A stretch of DNA of 64,000 nucleotides from Variovorax paradoxus (GTDB lineage Bacteria; Pseudomonadota; Gammaproteobacteria; Burkholderiales; Burkholderiaceae_C), in NCBI RefSeq assembly GCF_024734665.1, contig NZ_CP102931.1, forward strand, positions 3,036,001-3,100,000, in the 5' to 3' direction. Made by a program: the position numbers and the translations under genes. The notes under the pieces are model-generated. The model was not told the DNA's origin, did not search any database, and saw nothing but the letters and a program-made list of their open reading frames with translations. Of the stretch, positions 1 through 8,793 are shown piece by piece. The stretch's first letter is position 1. The number at the start of each line of letters is the position of its first letter.

Positions 1-420
1 CGACAGACCGTGGGGATTGACCTGGACGCCGAATACCGCCCTCTGCGCACCGTGGAGAACAGGTTCTGGCAAGACAGGCAAGCCATGAAGGCTGGCAATT
101 TCACCGGCATCTCCGGGTTCCCCAACCAGGACGTCGCGATGTGGGTCACCATGGGCCCGATCGCCGATCGCAGCAACGATCGGCTCGGGGCCAGTGACCT
201 CGCGATCGTCGAGTTCCGCCGCGTCATGCTGGATGCCATTGAAGCGGTGCAAAGGGGGGAGCCAGCCATCGGCAGCCAGGCCCAGATGGTTCCGCGCAAG
301 GTTTGCTCATTTCAGGCGGTGTTGCCCAAGACCGTCGACTGGCGGGATTTTGACGCGAACCCCGTGGGGCGCAGCGATCAGGAAGACCAGCCGGATTTCG
401 AACCCTCCTACTCGACCTGA
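1..420 (+). CDS. Rieske aromatic-ring oxygenase, C-terminal part (phthalate 4,5-dioxygenase type), 5' truncated by window
   Basis: The reading frame is open from base 1 and stops at 418-420, so only about 139 C-terminal residues are visible. The segment ENRFWQDRQAMKAGNFTGIS, followed by GFPNQDVAMWVTMGPIADRS, is the hallmark of the catalytic-domain C-terminus of phthalate 4,5-dioxygenase-like oxygenase subunits. The Rieske [2Fe-2S] motif and the mononuclear iron ligands would lie upstream of the window. By family the enzyme adds O2 to the aromatic ring to give a cis-dihydrodiol, using electrons from the reductase encoded two genes downstream. The gap to the next gene is 8 bp, so it belongs to the same operon. 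The family is clear; phthalate as substrate is inferred from the four genes that follow. Confidence 0.88.
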   Translation, partial: RQTVGIDLDAEYRPLRTVENRFWQDRQAMKAGNFTGISGFPNQDVAMWVTMGPIADRSNDRLGASDLAIVEFRRVMLDAIEAVQRGEPAIGSQAQMVPRKVCSFQAVLPKTVDWRDFDANPVGRSDQEDQPDFEPSYST

Positions 421-428
421 GCCGCAAC

Positions 429-1421
429 ATGTCCAAGCTCCAGCTTTCCATCGCCATGGGCGACTACGACCGAACACGCGCACTTTTTGATGGTCGCGTG
501 CAGATCGATGGCGTGGATCCCGTGTTCATGCTCCTCAGCCCGGAAGAGATGTTCTTTCGCGCCATGCGCAGCCGCGATTTCGATATCACCGAGATGTCCT
601 TCTCCAGCTACCTGGTCAAGCACTCGCGCGGCGAGTGCCCATACGTCGCGATTCCCGTGTTCCTGTCGCGTGCGTTCCGGCATACGTCCCTCTACGCGCG
701 CAAGGACCGCATCCGGCGGCCCGAAGACCTCAAAGGTAAGCGTATCGGTCTGCCCGAATACCAGCTCACCGCAAATGTCTGGGCACGGGCCATCTTGCAG
801 GACGACCACGGGGTGCGGCCAGAAGACGTTACTTGGGTCCGTGGCGGCATTGATCAGCCGGGACGCCCGGAGAAGATCAAGCTGGAGCTACCACCGGCGG
901 TCAGGGTCGAAGCGGCACCGGCCGGACTGACCATCTCCGAGCTTCTGGACCGTGGCGAGATTGATGCCTTCATGGCGCCGCGCCCACCGAGCCGGCACAT
1001 TCTGCAGAAGAACCCCGACATTGCCTGGCTGTTTGATGACCCCACGGCGGCCGCTAAAGACTACTACCGCCGGACCGGCGTGTTCCCCATCATGCACGTC
1101 GTCGGCATCCGCCAGGAGCTCGCGACTCGTCATCCGTGGCTGCCAGCCGCGGTGCAGAAGGCGTTCACTCAATCCAAGGAAGCAGCGTTGGATCTGCTCT
1201 CGGACACCTCGGCAACCAAGGTAACGCTGCCATTCGTTGAGGAGCAATTGAAGGCAGCTCGCGAAACACTGGGAGATGACTTCTGGTCATACGGGGTCGC
1301 CCCCGCCCGCCAGACGCTGGAAACGTTCGTCCGTCACCATCATTCGCAGGGTCTCTCTCCACGGCAGGTGGCGGTGGAAGAACTGTTCCATCCCTCCACA
1401 TACGAGAGCTACAGCATCTGA
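429..1421 (+). CDS. 4,5-dihydroxyphthalate decarboxylase-like protein (Pht5/OphC family)
   Basis: A 330-residue cytoplasmic protein with no signal peptide. Its N-terminus (SIAMGDYDRTRALFDG) and the stretch PVFLSRAFRHTSLY, then GLPEYQLTANVWARA at about residue 113, are typical of 4,5-dihydroxyphthalate decarboxylases. These have a periplasmic-binding-protein-like fold and convert 4,5-dihydroxyphthalate to protocatechuate. The gene lies 8 bp after the oxygenase, and its TGA is one base from the next ATG, so translational coupling is likely. Related sequences are sometimes annotated as ABC substrate-binding proteins because of the shared fold, but the operon context and lack of an export signal favour the decarboxylase. 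Substrate identity is inferred from context. Confidence 0.88.
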   Translation: MSKLQLSIAMGDYDRTRALFDGRVQIDGVDPVFMLLSPEEMFFRAMRSRDFDITEMSFSSYLVKHSRGECPYVAIPVFLSRAFRHTSLYARKDRIRRPEDLKGKRIGLPEYQLTANVWARAILQDDHGVRPEDVTWVRGGIDQPGRPEKIKLELPPAVRVEAAPAGLTISELLDRGEIDAFMAPRPPSRHILQKNPDIAWLFDDPTAAAKDYYRRTGVFPIMHVVGIRQELATRHPWLPAAVQKAFTQSKEAALDLLSDTSATKVTLPFVEEQLKAARETLGDDFWSYGVAPARQTLETFVRHHHSQGLSPRQVAVEELFHPSTYESYSI

Positions 1422-1422
1422 C

Positions 1423-2391
1423 ATGCGCAACGGCTTGGACTCCGACACACCGATGACGCTTCGCGTCGCTTCGGCCCTCGACCTGGCCAAGGGCGTCCGC
1501 AGCTTCGAGCTGGTGCGGCCGGATGGAGCGGCATTGCCTGCGTTCACGCCCGGCTCCCACGTCAGCGTGCAAACGCCTTCTGGCGCATGGCGCAAGTATT
1601 CCTTGTGCAACGACCCGGCCGAAAGGCACCACTACGTTATCGCCGTCAAGAACGAAATCGGAAGCCAGGGAGGCTCGCGCAGCATGCATGAGAAGCTACG
1701 CGTAGGCGACACGCTATCGGTCTCGGAGCCGGCTAATGCATTCGCGCTGGTCGCCAAGGCTCGCGCCTACATCTTCATCGCCGGCGGCATCGGCATCACG
1801 CCGATCCTTTCGATGATCCGCTCGTTCGGCGAATTGCCGCCCGCGCCCTGGAAGCTCCACTACCTTTCGCGCGATCCCGAAAGCACCGCTTTCCTGGACG
1901 TCCTGAGCCATCCTGCGTTGCGGCCCTACGTCGTCGTCCACCACAGTTCGGGTGACCCTGCAAAGTCCTACGATCTCTGGCCGGCTCTGGAGAAACCAAA
2001 CGGCGCGCATGTTTACTGCTGCGGGCCAAGGCGACTGATGGAGGCGGTGCGCGATATGACGGGACATTGGTCACCCGCCAACGTGCATTTCGAGAGTTTC
2101 ACTGAAGGCGGTGGAACCAAACCGGACGATAGGCCCTTCACCGTAAAGCTTGCGCGATCCGCCAAGGAGTTCGAGATCCCAGTTGGGAAATCCATCCTCT
2201 CCGTCGTGCGCGAGCATGGCTGCCATGCCAACTGGTCTTGCGAAAGCGGGACCTGCGGAACCTGCCGAACAGGTCTGCTCGAGGGCCAGGCCGATCATCG
2301 GGACATGGTGCTGCTTCCGGAAGAGATGGAAAGTCAGATCATGATCTGTGTTTCGCGCGCCAAGAGCGAACGCTTGGTGATCGACCTGTGA
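1423..2391 (+). CDS. Phthalate dioxygenase reductase-type oxidoreductase (FMN, NAD(H), plant-type 2Fe-2S)
   Basis: A 322-residue protein with the domain order of phthalate dioxygenase reductase. The flavin domain carries RKYSLCND (about residue 63), the NAD domain carries [11 protein letters not shown] (about 124) and CCGPRRLM, and the C-terminal plant-type ferredoxin domain carries the ligands CESGTCGTC (about 273-281) plus a last Cys in MICVSR. It passes electrons from NADH through FMN and the iron-sulfur centre to the Rieske oxygenase encoded at the window start. ATG 1423 is chosen because it sits one base after the preceding stop and gives the expected family length. Its stop overlaps the GTG start of the next gene. 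Confidence 0.92.
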   Translation: MRNGLDSDTPMTLRVASALDLAKGVRSFELVRPDGAALPAFTPGSHVSVQTPSGAWRKYSLCNDPAERHHYVIAVKNEIGSQGGSRSMHEKLRVGDTLSVSEPANAFALVAKARAYIFIAGGIGITPILSMIRSFGELPPAPWKLHYLSRDPESTAFLDVLSHPALRPYVVVHHSSGDPAKSYDLWPALEKPNGAHVYCCGPRRLMEAVRDMTGHWSPANVHFESFTEGGGTKPDDRPFTVKLARSAKEFEIPVGKSILSVVREHGCHANWSCESGTCGTCRTGLLEGQADHRDMVLLPEEMESQIMICVSRAKSERLVIDL

Positions 2392-3566
2392 GCCGCGCGC
2401 GTTCGATACGGCTGGGTGTGGTGGGCCTCGGTCGCGCGTTCACTCTCATGCTGCCAACGTTCCAGGGCGACGACCGTGTCGAATTGGTTGCCGCCTGCGA
2501 TCCTCGGCCAAGCGCGCGCGAGCAGTTCGCTCGGGATTTCTCCGCTGCTGTTTACGACAGTGTCGAGGCGCTGGCCGCCGATCCCAACGTAGAGGCGATC
2601 TACATCGCGAGTCCTCATCAGTTCCACTCGGAGCACACGCGCGTTGCTGCGCGCCATGGCAAGCATGTGTTGCTGGAGAAGCCAATGGCACTGTCGCTGA
2701 AAGAATGTGACGCAATGATCCAGGACTGCAAGGATGCGGGCGTCTTCCTGATCGTTGGACATTGCCACAGCTTCGATGCGCCATACCTGCGCGCCAGAGC
2801 AATCATCCGAAGTGGCGCGGTCGGGACGGTCCGCATGATTCAAGCACTCAACTACACGGATTTCCTGTATCGCCCGCGACGCCCGGAGGAACTGGACACG
2901 TCTGCCGGCGGAGGGGTGGTGTACAGCCAGGCGGCGCATCAGGTGGACGTGGTTCGACTGCTCGCGGGTGCGGCGGTGACCCGCGTGCGAGCTGTTGCCG
3001 GCGCGTGGGATCCGGAACGCCGGACGGAGGGGGCCTACTCCGCGCTCCTGTGGTTCGGCAACGGCGCCTTCGCCTCACTCAATTACAGCGGCTACGGCCA
3101 TTTCGACTCCGACGAATGGAATGGCTGGGTCGGTGAGATGGGAGAGGCCAAGGACCCGGCGGCCTACGGTGCTGCGCGCCGTCGGCTCAAGCAGGTGAGG
3201 AGTGCAGAAGAAGAGTCGAGCTTGAAGAAGGACTCTACCTATGGTGGGCCGTCCTACAGGCCACCGGCTGTTGCGAGTAGCGCGCGCTATCAGCACTTCG
3301 GGCCGGTGGTGGTCTCCTGCGACGCGGCGGACCTGCGGCCCGTTCCCGATGGTGTTTGGGTGTATGGCAATGAGGAAAAGACGCATCTCGGACTGCCGGA
3401 GCCCGCGGTGCCGCGCTCCGAAGTGATTGACGAACTGCATGCGGCGCTGCGCCAGGGCGAGGCACCGCTGCACGACGGCTCTTGGGCGCGCGAGACTTTG
3501 ATGGTATGCCTGGCAATACTGCAATCCGCGAGTGAGAACCGCGATGTCAAAGTAAGTACCGAATGA
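2388..3566 (+). CDS. Gfo/Idh/MocA oxidoreductase, probable cis-4,5-dihydrodiol phthalate dehydrogenase
   Basis: A 392-residue protein with an N-terminal Rossmann motif (GVVGLGRAF, about residues 9-17) and the family's EKP signature (LLEKPMALS, about residue 95). In phthalate clusters (Pht4, OphB, PhtB) this family oxidises cis-4,5-dihydro-4,5-dihydroxyphthalate to 4,5-dihydroxyphthalate, the substrate of the decarboxylase encoded two genes upstream. I place the start at GTG 2388, which overlaps the preceding TGA as GTGA; longer in-frame extensions run into the reductase gene. Its 3' end overlaps the next ATG by 4 bp. The family is certain; the exact substrate is inferred from the operon. Confidence 0.85.
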   Translation: MSRARSIRLGVVGLGRAFTLMLPTFQGDDRVELVAACDPRPSAREQFARDFSAAVYDSVEALAADPNVEAIYIASPHQFHSEHTRVAARHGKHVLLEKPMALSLKECDAMIQDCKDAGVFLIVGHCHSFDAPYLRARAIIRSGAVGTVRMIQALNYTDFLYRPRRPEELDTSAGGGVVYSQAAHQVDVVRLLAGAAVTRVRAVAGAWDPERRTEGAYSALLWFGNGAFASLNYSGYGHFDSDEWNGWVGEMGEAKDPAAYGAARRRLKQVRSAEEESSLKKDSTYGGPSYRPPAVASSARYQHFGPVVVSCDAADLRPVPDGVWVYGNEEKTHLGLPEPAVPRSEVIDELHAALRQGEAPLHDGSWARETLMVCLAILQSASENRDVKVSTE

Positions 3567-4426
3567 GATTCAACGAGAACGAGTCCCTTGAGGCCGCGCG
3601 TTCGCGGAACATCCGAGACGCCTTGATGGAGGACATCGGGCTAGGCGACTGGAGCGCACAGTTGGTTTCCTCCGAACGCAAGGCTCGGGCGCGCGTCGTG
3701 GCCAAGGAGGAGGCAGTGCTGTGTGGCCAGGCCTGGTTCGAGGGCTGCATCCGGTTCCTCGACACGGTCGCTTCGATCAAATGGGAAGCACACGATGGCG
3801 ACAACGTAGCTGCTGGCACCTTGCTCTGCACCATCGATGCAAACGCGCGAGCACTATTGAGCGCGGAACGGTCCGCGCTCAATTTCCTGCAGATGCTCTC
3901 CGGCGTTGCGACGCAGACACGCCGGTTCGTGGATGCAGTGGCAACAGCATCGCCCAATCCGCGCGGTTGCCTGGTGCTGGATACCCGCAAGACACTACCC
4001 GGCCTTCGCCAGGCGCAGAAATACGCCGTCCGTGCGGGTGGAGGCTCCAATCACCGCATGGCATTGTGGGGCGGCATCCTGATCAAGGAGAACCATATCG
4101 AGACTGCGGGCAGCATCTCGGCTGCGCTGGATCTTGCCCGTGGCTTGAACGCGAGCGTGGACATTCAGATCGAAGTCGAAAGTCTCGACGAACTGTGCGC
4201 GGCTTTGCGTCACGGTGCCACGAATGTGCTTTTGGACGACTTCACTCTGGACGACGTTCGCGAAGCCGTCTCCATCACCGCAGGCCGTGCCGTACTTGAG
4301 GTATCCGGGGGTGTTGACCTTCAGCGCATACGGGATATCGCGGCAACCGGTGTCGACCGTATTTCCGTCGGCAAACTCACCAAGGATGTGCGCGCGATCG
4401 ATCTGTCGATGCGAGTGATTTCCTGA
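3563..4426 (+). CDS. nadC: Quinolinate phosphoribosyltransferase (NadC/OphE-like) within the phthalate operon
   Basis: A 287-residue protein with the motifs of nicotinate-nucleotide pyrophosphorylase: [15 protein letters not shown] (about residue 95), [10 protein letters not shown] (about 138), [10 protein letters not shown] (about 155), IKENHI (about 172) and a C-terminal SGG. The enzyme converts quinolinate and PRPP to nicotinate mononucleotide, CO2 and PPi in NAD synthesis. It overlaps the upstream dehydrogenase by 4 bp, so it is co-transcribed with the phthalate genes, and no nadA or nadB is present. Phthalate is a structural analogue of quinolinate. In Burkholderia cepacia DBO1 a phthalate-linked QPRT (ophE) has been reported to relieve phthalate toxicity, and the same role is inferred here. 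A role in quinolinate use is the alternative. Confidence 0.93.
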   Translation: MRFNENESLEAARSRNIRDALMEDIGLGDWSAQLVSSERKARARVVAKEEAVLCGQAWFEGCIRFLDTVASIKWEAHDGDNVAAGTLLCTIDANARALLSAERSALNFLQMLSGVATQTRRFVDAVATASPNPRGCLVLDTRKTLPGLRQAQKYAVRAGGGSNHRMALWGGILIKENHIETAGSISAALDLARGLNASVDIQIEVESLDELCAALRHGATNVLLDDFTLDDVREAVSITAGRAVLEVSGGVDLQRIRDIAATGVDRISVGKLTKDVRAIDLSMRVIS

Positions 4427-4445
4427 TCGGACTCACTCATCCGAT
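4426..4445. terminator. Short inverted repeat between convergent gene ends
   Basis: ATCGGA at 4426-4431 pairs with TCCGAT at 4440-4445 across an 8-base loop, exactly between the ends of the convergent quinolinate phosphoribosyltransferase and MarR genes. A bidirectional terminator is possible, but the stem is short and no T-tract follows. Confidence 0.25.
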
Positions 4446-4954
4446 TGGTCGAGTGCTTCGTCGCGCGCGAGGTTGTCTAGCATCACAAGCAAACATCGGC
4501 GCGTGGTTTCGACATCGCTCGCCTTCAGTCCGCGCACCGCGAGCGCATTGACCTCTTCGGCCAGGGGCACGAGCTTCTTCTTGAGCGCTTTGCCCTTGGT
4601 GGTGAGATGCACGTAGATGTTCTTGCGATTCTCCGGCAGGCGCTCACGAGTGATGTATCCCAACTCTTCCATGGCACGCAATGCCACAACGGTAGTCGGT
4701 TCCATCAGTCCAGCTTCCTTGCTTAGTTCGCGCTGGGTGATCCCATCGCGTTCCCACAAGATCCGCAAGAAGGTCCATTGACCCAGGGGAACACCGTGCT
4801 CACGGAGCCTGACCTGCAGCGATCGCAGGAAACTCCGGGTCGCATCCTTGACCAGGTGCGCCATCCGGTCGTTTGGCACTGCCTCATGCCAGTGCTTGAG
4901 AATACTGTTCGATATCTCGGTTTCGCGCGCGGCTCTCGTCGTTGGCATCGGCAT
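4433..4954 (-). CDS. MarR-family transcriptional regulator
   Basis: About 173 residues with a winged-helix core: RILWERDGITQRELSKEAGL (first helices), then TTVVALRAMEELGYITRERL (recognition helix and wing), followed by KNIYVHLTTKGK. This is the standard MarR layout: a dimeric repressor whose DNA binding is released by a small, often aromatic, ligand. Two starts are possible. ATG 4954 has an AGGG seven bases upstream and is preferred; ATG 4978 adds eight residues but has its G-run too close. The gene converges on the phthalate-type operon and is followed (reading plus) by the ferredoxin reductase, so it may control either unit. No operator dyad was found in its 5' region. Confidence 0.88.
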   Translation of the reverse strand: MPMPTTRAARETEISNSILKHWHEAVPNDRMAHLVKDATRSFLRSLQVRLREHGVPLGQWTFLRILWERDGITQRELSKEAGLMEPTTVVALRAMEELGYITRERLPENRKNIYVHLTTKGKALKKKLVPLAEEVNALAVRGLKASDVETTRRCLLVMLDNLARDEALDQSDE

Positions 4955-5158
4955 ATTGTGCCCTAGCGTCGAGGCCATCGCCCCAAGTCAAACTGGCTAC
5001 GGTTGTTCCATTGCCCAGTTCATTGACACGAAATCGGCCGCGAAGCGGCCCAGTCTTCCACGCGCATGGATGGATTGCGCTCAAGCGATTCTGGTGCGAG
5101 GGCGACGCCCAACGTCGCGCGCAGGATGCCTCCGTCCAAGCTGCTGGCCCGCTGCCGT

Positions 5159-6421
5159 TCAGCTGACACTGCCCTCCTCTCTTGTATCGCGTCCTTGGGC
5201 CAATTCCTTCAACGCCACTCCGACGTCAGCCAAATGGTCGAGGGAAGGCGTGGCGCGTCCCGTCACCAAGGCGCGCCCCTGAACAAAGTCCTTGGTCGAA
5301 TTGACGCAATCGATCGCGATCACACGACCCGCTTTCAGATAAGCAACCGAAAAACTGCGGGTCGCGGGATCGCCGCGAACGACAGCATGATCATGCCCGG
5401 TCGAAATCCCCACCGTCTGCAGTCTCAGGTCGTATTGGTTCGACCAGAACCACGGGGCAGCGCGATAGGGCTGCGCGTCGCCGCTGATCGCCTTTGCAAC
5501 CGTGGTTGCCATGTCGTTCGCGTTCTGGACGGACTCGAGACGGACCGGTGACCCGTCGGCGAACTCATTCGCGTGGAGCGCGCAGTCGCCGATCGCGTAG
5601 ACATTCGGCAAGGTCGTCTCGCAGAAGTTATTGACAGCCACTCCATTGGAACCACTCGCCCCAGCCGCGAGAAGGGGGGCGACTGCTGGGACGATGCCGA
5701 TGCCGATGATCACCATGTCAGCCGGCACTACAGGGCCCTCCGCAAGGCGCACACCCGTTGCCTTTCCAGCGATTCCCTCGATGCACTCCACTCTCGCACC
5801 GAGCCGCACGTCGACACCGTGGGAGCGATGCTCGGCCTCGTAGAAGCGGGACAGTTGCTCGCCGGCAACGCGGGCCAGCACCCTGTCCACGGCCTCGAGC
5901 ACAGTCACTGATTTGCCGAGCTTGGTCAGCACTGCCGCCATCTCGAGCCCGACGTAACCCCCTCCGATCACTGCGACGTGCCGGGTCGAAGGCAATTGTT
6001 CCAGGATCCTGTCGATGTCGGCGCGCGTGCGCACGTACAGGACGCCCCCCAGCCGACTTCCCTCGCAGTTGATGCGACGTGGCTCGCCGCCCGTGGCCCA
6101 TACCAGTTTGCGATATCCGATCAGGCAGCCGTCCGAGAGCGCTATGTGCTTCGCGTCCGCATCGACGGATACCGCACGACGTCCGAGCAGCAAATCGATG
6201 TTTCGCTCATTCCAGAATTTCTCGGGCCTGATCAGAATGCGTTCGAAGTTCTTGTCGCCCGACAGATAGTCCTTGGAGAGCGGCGGTCGTTCATATGGCG
6301 GGTCCATTTCATCACCCACCATTCCGATCGACCCCTGATACTTGAACTGACGCAGTGCAGAGGCAACTTGTGCTCCCGCTTGTCCAGCGCCTACGACCAA
6401 TACGTCATACTCATTTTTCAT
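5159..6421 (-). CDS. FAD-dependent ferredoxin reductase
   Basis: A 420-residue flavoprotein of the rubredoxin/putidaredoxin-reductase type. The FAD Rossmann motif VVGAGQAGAQVA is at the N-terminus, ERPPLSKDYLSG follows at about residue 48, the NAD-binding motif IGGGYVGLEMAAVL is at about 153, and YAIGDCA is at about 283. It transfers electrons from NAD(P)H to a 2Fe-2S ferredoxin. ATG 6421 is chosen because the FAD motif normally starts within ten residues of the N-terminus; a longer frame upstream would run into the ferredoxin gene. The ferredoxin partner lies 11 bp upstream on the same strand. No P450 or oxygenase that would use the pair is visible here. Confidence 0.92.
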   Translation of the reverse strand: MKNEYDVLVVGAGQAGAQVASALRQFKYQGSIGMVGDEMDPPYERPPLSKDYLSGDKNFERILIRPEKFWNERNIDLLLGRRAVSVDADAKHIALSDGCLIGYRKLVWATGGEPRRINCEGSRLGGVLYVRTRADIDRILEQLPSTRHVAVIGGGYVGLEMAAVLTKLGKSVTVLEAVDRVLARVAGEQLSRFYEAEHRSHGVDVRLGARVECIEGIAGKATGVRLAEGPVVPADMVIIGIGIVPAVAPLLAAGASGSNGVAVNNFCETTLPNVYAIGDCALHANEFADGSPVRLESVQNANDMATTVAKAISGDAQPYRAAPWFWSNQYDLRLQTVGISTGHDHAVVRGDPATRSFSVAYLKAGRVIAIDCVNSTKDFVQGRALVTGRATPSLDHLADVGVALKELAQGRDTREEGSVS

Positions 6422-6432
6422 GGAAGGTCCGA

Positions 6433-6750
6433 TCAATCCTCGGGCGCAATCGTTACCCGCAGGCCGCTCATCGCGTCGTTCAGGACGAGCTGGCACGATA
6501 GCCGCGACGTAGCAATCCGGTGTCCGGATCCATTGAGCAACTCGCTCTCGTCCTCCGACATGCTCGGAAGCCGGCTTTCGAACTCCTCGTCCACTCGAAC
6601 ATGACAGGTTGCACAGGAACAGCAGCCACCGCATAGCGCAAGCATTTCATCGATGCCCGCATTGCGGATGATCTCCATGACGCTGAGACCGCTCTCTGCC
6701 TCTAGGTGCATCACCTGTCCGTTTCGGGTTCTTACCACTAGCTCCAGCAT
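6433..6750 (-). CDS. 2Fe-2S ferredoxin (adrenodoxin/putidaredoxin type)
   Basis: A 105-residue ferredoxin. The cluster ligands are in CGGCCSCATC (C-x5-C-x2-C, about residues 39-48) with the fourth Cys in SRLSCQLVL near residue 86, the spacing of vertebrate-type [2Fe-2S] ferredoxins. Start ATG 6750 gives the usual family N-terminus and is preceded by AGAGAAATTT. It forms a two-gene operon with the downstream ferredoxin reductase and would supply electrons to a P450 or a Rieske oxygenase encoded elsewhere. The extra Cys pair inside the motif (CC) also occurs in some members of the family. Confidence 0.93.
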   Translation of the reverse strand: MLELVVRTRNGQVMHLEAESGLSVMEIIRNAGIDEMLALCGGCCSCATCHVRVDEEFESRLPSMSEDESELLNGSGHRIATSRLSCQLVLNDAMSGLRVTIAPED

Positions 6751-6994
6751 AAATTTCTCTTTCAATAGGCATCTTCTAGCCAGGAGGCGCGCAGTACGCC
6801 AAGGCCATATCCATGAATCCGTTGCCCGCCGGCGGATCGCTGTGGAACGACACACCGAACGCAGCTTGGTTCGCTCTGCATCGCGCATTCGCACCCGCCC
6901 CGTGCAAACTCGCGAAACGACACCGATAAGACGTTGCCGAGAGGCTCTCGAAGTCAGGAGCGAGTCACCTCAAATCGCTTCACGTCTCCCCTGC

Positions 6995-7951
6995 TCATTG
7001 AGGGACGATGTTGGCGGCTCTGATGACCTTTTCCCAAAGATCCGCCTCGTTCAACAGCGTCGCGCGATACGCATCGGGTCCAGCTGGGTGCACGAAAATT
7101 GCCATGTCCCGGAGTTGTCTTACCAACCCCGGATTTTTCAGTACATTCGAAGTCGCCAGGAACATCGCATTCAGAATGCTTCGATCCACTCCCTTTGGCG
7201 CCACGAGGCCAAAGCCTGCAGAGATCTCGAATCCCGGAACGGTCTCGTTTGCCAGAGAAAATTCTTCGAGGCCCGGCAATTTGGTGGCGGCGAGGACCGC
7301 AATGGGTCTGACTCTCTGACCACGCACGAACGGCAGCACCGCCGATACGGCATCGACGAGAAACGCAGCGTCTCCGGAAGACACTGCAGTAAGGCTGTCA
7401 CTGGAGCGGGAGAACGGAATGACGTTGAACTTCGCGCCAGACATTTGGCTGAGCACTGTGATCGAGAGCTGTGCGATGCTGCTCAGAGGCGGGGTGGCCA
7501 CCGGAATCGCTCCGGGCTGCGTCCGAGCCATCTGAAGCAAATCCCCGAGAGACTTCGTACCATTGCCCGGATACGCAACGATCATGAACGGGCTTTGCCC
7601 GATGGTCATGACAGGCTGCATGTCCCGCAAATAGTTGAAATCTGCAGCGGCCTTGAAAACCAAGGGAGCGACCGTTGTCGTAGAAGTGAGGGTGAGCAGA
7701 AAGGTGTGATCGTCCTTTGCCAGCTCGGCCGCATGCTTGGCAACGATACCGCCCGCACCTACCTTGTTCTCCACGATCACCGGTTGCCCGAGCTCCGTTG
7801 CGAGACGAGTAGCGATCAGGCGAATCATGTTGTCTGGTGCAGCCCCTGCAGCCGACGGAACAATGATGCGCACCGGCCTTTCAGGCCACGCGTGCGCAGA
7901 GGCGGCACATGCAACAGACAGTGCTATGACAAAGAATTTAAGAAGCTTCAT
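6995..7951 (-). CDS. Bug/TctC-type tripartite tricarboxylate receptor
   Basis: A 318-residue secreted solute receptor. The N-terminus MKLLKFFVIALSVACAASA is a Sec signal peptide, followed by the family opening WPERPVRIIVPSAAGAAPDN and LGQPVIVENKVGAGG. Bug proteins bind carboxylates, amino acids or aromatic acids in the periplasm, either feeding TctAB-type transporters or signalling. ATG 7951 is chosen because it starts directly at the signal peptide. Typical PGG is replaced here by AAGAAPDN, a slightly divergent ligand-loop entrance. It is alone in its transcription unit, between the ferredoxin gene and a long intergenic stretch. The ligand is unknown; phthalate or a related aromatic acid is possible from position. 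Confidence 0.9.
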   Translation of the reverse strand: MKLLKFFVIALSVACAASAHAWPERPVRIIVPSAAGAAPDNMIRLIATRLATELGQPVIVENKVGAGGIVAKHAAELAKDDHTFLLTLTSTTTVAPLVFKAAADFNYLRDMQPVMTIGQSPFMIVAYPGNGTKSLGDLLQMARTQPGAIPVATPPLSSIAQLSITVLSQMSGAKFNVIPFSRSSDSLTAVSSGDAAFLVDAVSAVLPFVRGQRVRPIAVLAATKLPGLEEFSLANETVPGFEISAGFGLVAPKGVDRSILNAMFLATSNVLKNPGLVRQLRDMAIFVHPAGPDAYRATLLNEADLWEKVIRAANIVPQ

Positions 7952-8042
7952 GCCATTGTCTCTTGTGTTCCAGATCGAAAGCTCGCTGGCGCGGAAGCAG
8001 TCATCAATCAACATCCGTGGCAGAAGCCATTTTTATTAGATG

Positions 8043-8051
8043 ACTAAGTAT
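8043..8051. promoter_or_regulatory. ACTAAGTAT element upstream of the Bug gene
   Basis: ACTAAGTAT occurs about 90 bp upstream of the Bug start codon, and the identical nonamer recurs at 8651-8659 in front of the MFS gene. This suggests one regulator recognises both promoters. The regulator is unknown; the MarR gene at 4433-4954 is a candidate. Confidence 0.3.
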
Positions 8052-8642
8052 ATGGCGCGGCGCGCCGATGATCAAGCAGCTCGATGACTATGAGAAACCC
8101 GGGGGTGAATCGTGGACGATTCGACCTCTGGCAGGAAGGATGCGAGATCGTGTTCCCCCGCCGTTGCTCACCGATGGTCTTCCGTGTTCAATTCGGGGTC
8201 ACCATTGACGGCGCAGATATGGCGACCTCAATCCTCGGCGTCCGAGACGGAACAACCATCAGCGTGAAGACTTCTCCGGTTGATTCCATCCCTGCGATAT
8301 TCAACGTTGGAACGATCCGCCTCTTCCTTAGGTTCGGTCTGGGCAGGAAGGCTTCGCGCGCGACAGAGGTTCCATGTCGCGCTGCGATGGGCGAAAGCTT
8401 CTTGACCATGGATGCGCATCAGAACCTGAGTTCGAACATCGGAGTGTCCACTTCAGACATAGGGAGTGCGATCGGCTTGACGTCAGGTTCGCCGACATTG
8501 ACGTACTAGTTGAAACGCCGGTGAATTGCAAAGTGTCTTGTAGACGCTGTGGACGCTGTGGACCGCTATCGCCGCTGCTGGTTTGTGGCGCCCTGGAAAG
8601 GCCTCCAACGCAGCTACCCACGGTAATCTTGTTCGGGTTTAC

Positions 8643-8690
8643 CTTAGCTTACTAAGTATTGATGATGCGACCACGCTCAATATACTTCGT
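8643..8690 (+). promoter_or_regulatory. Putative operator/promoter of the MFS gene
   Basis: CTTAG (8643-8647) and CTAAG (8652-8656) form a small dyad that overlaps ACTAAGTAT (8651-8659). An inverted, near-identical copy, TCAATATACTT, follows at about 8678-8688. The AT-rich spacing and the repeated AAGTATA half-sites fit a winged-helix regulator operator (MarR or GntR type). Confidence 0.35.
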
Positions 8691-8793
8691 GGACTAACTA
8701 AATTTGAATGCCTGAAGGATGCCGGAGCCGATCGCCGGATTCAGATTGCCTACCAAAACACCCCGGGGACATGCCAAGACACGGGGAATCTTG

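Larger units (their letters stand above)
7952..8793. other. Long intergenic region between divergent Bug and MFS genes
   Basis: About 840 bases without a gene I can support. An open frame at 8084-8509 (141 codons, plus) and opposing frames at 8188-8621 have no recognisable domain, and no start is supported by a ribosome site. Both ends of the region are AT-richer than the surroundings. The right end (8640-8710) looks like the MFS promoter, with a CTTAG/CTAAG dyad and repeated CTAAGTAT elements described separately. The middle may be decayed coding DNA. Confidence 0.4.

Noticed and set aside
429..1421. ABC transporter substrate-binding protein
   Set aside because: No signal peptide, and the YDRTRALFDG and RAFRHTS motifs plus operon context fit 4,5-dihydroxyphthalate decarboxylase.
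6751..6994. A small open frame (about 40 codons) upstream of the ferredoxin gene
   Set aside because: No domain, no ribosome site and no neighbour relation; too short to support.
8084..8509. A 141-codon open frame with a faint likeness to the N-terminus of hydantoinase/oxoprolinase HyuA (GTTISVKTSPVD)
   Set aside because: The glycine-rich ATP motif of that family is missing, no ribosome site precedes it and overlapping frames on the other strand are equally open. I treat it as non-coding or decayed DNA.
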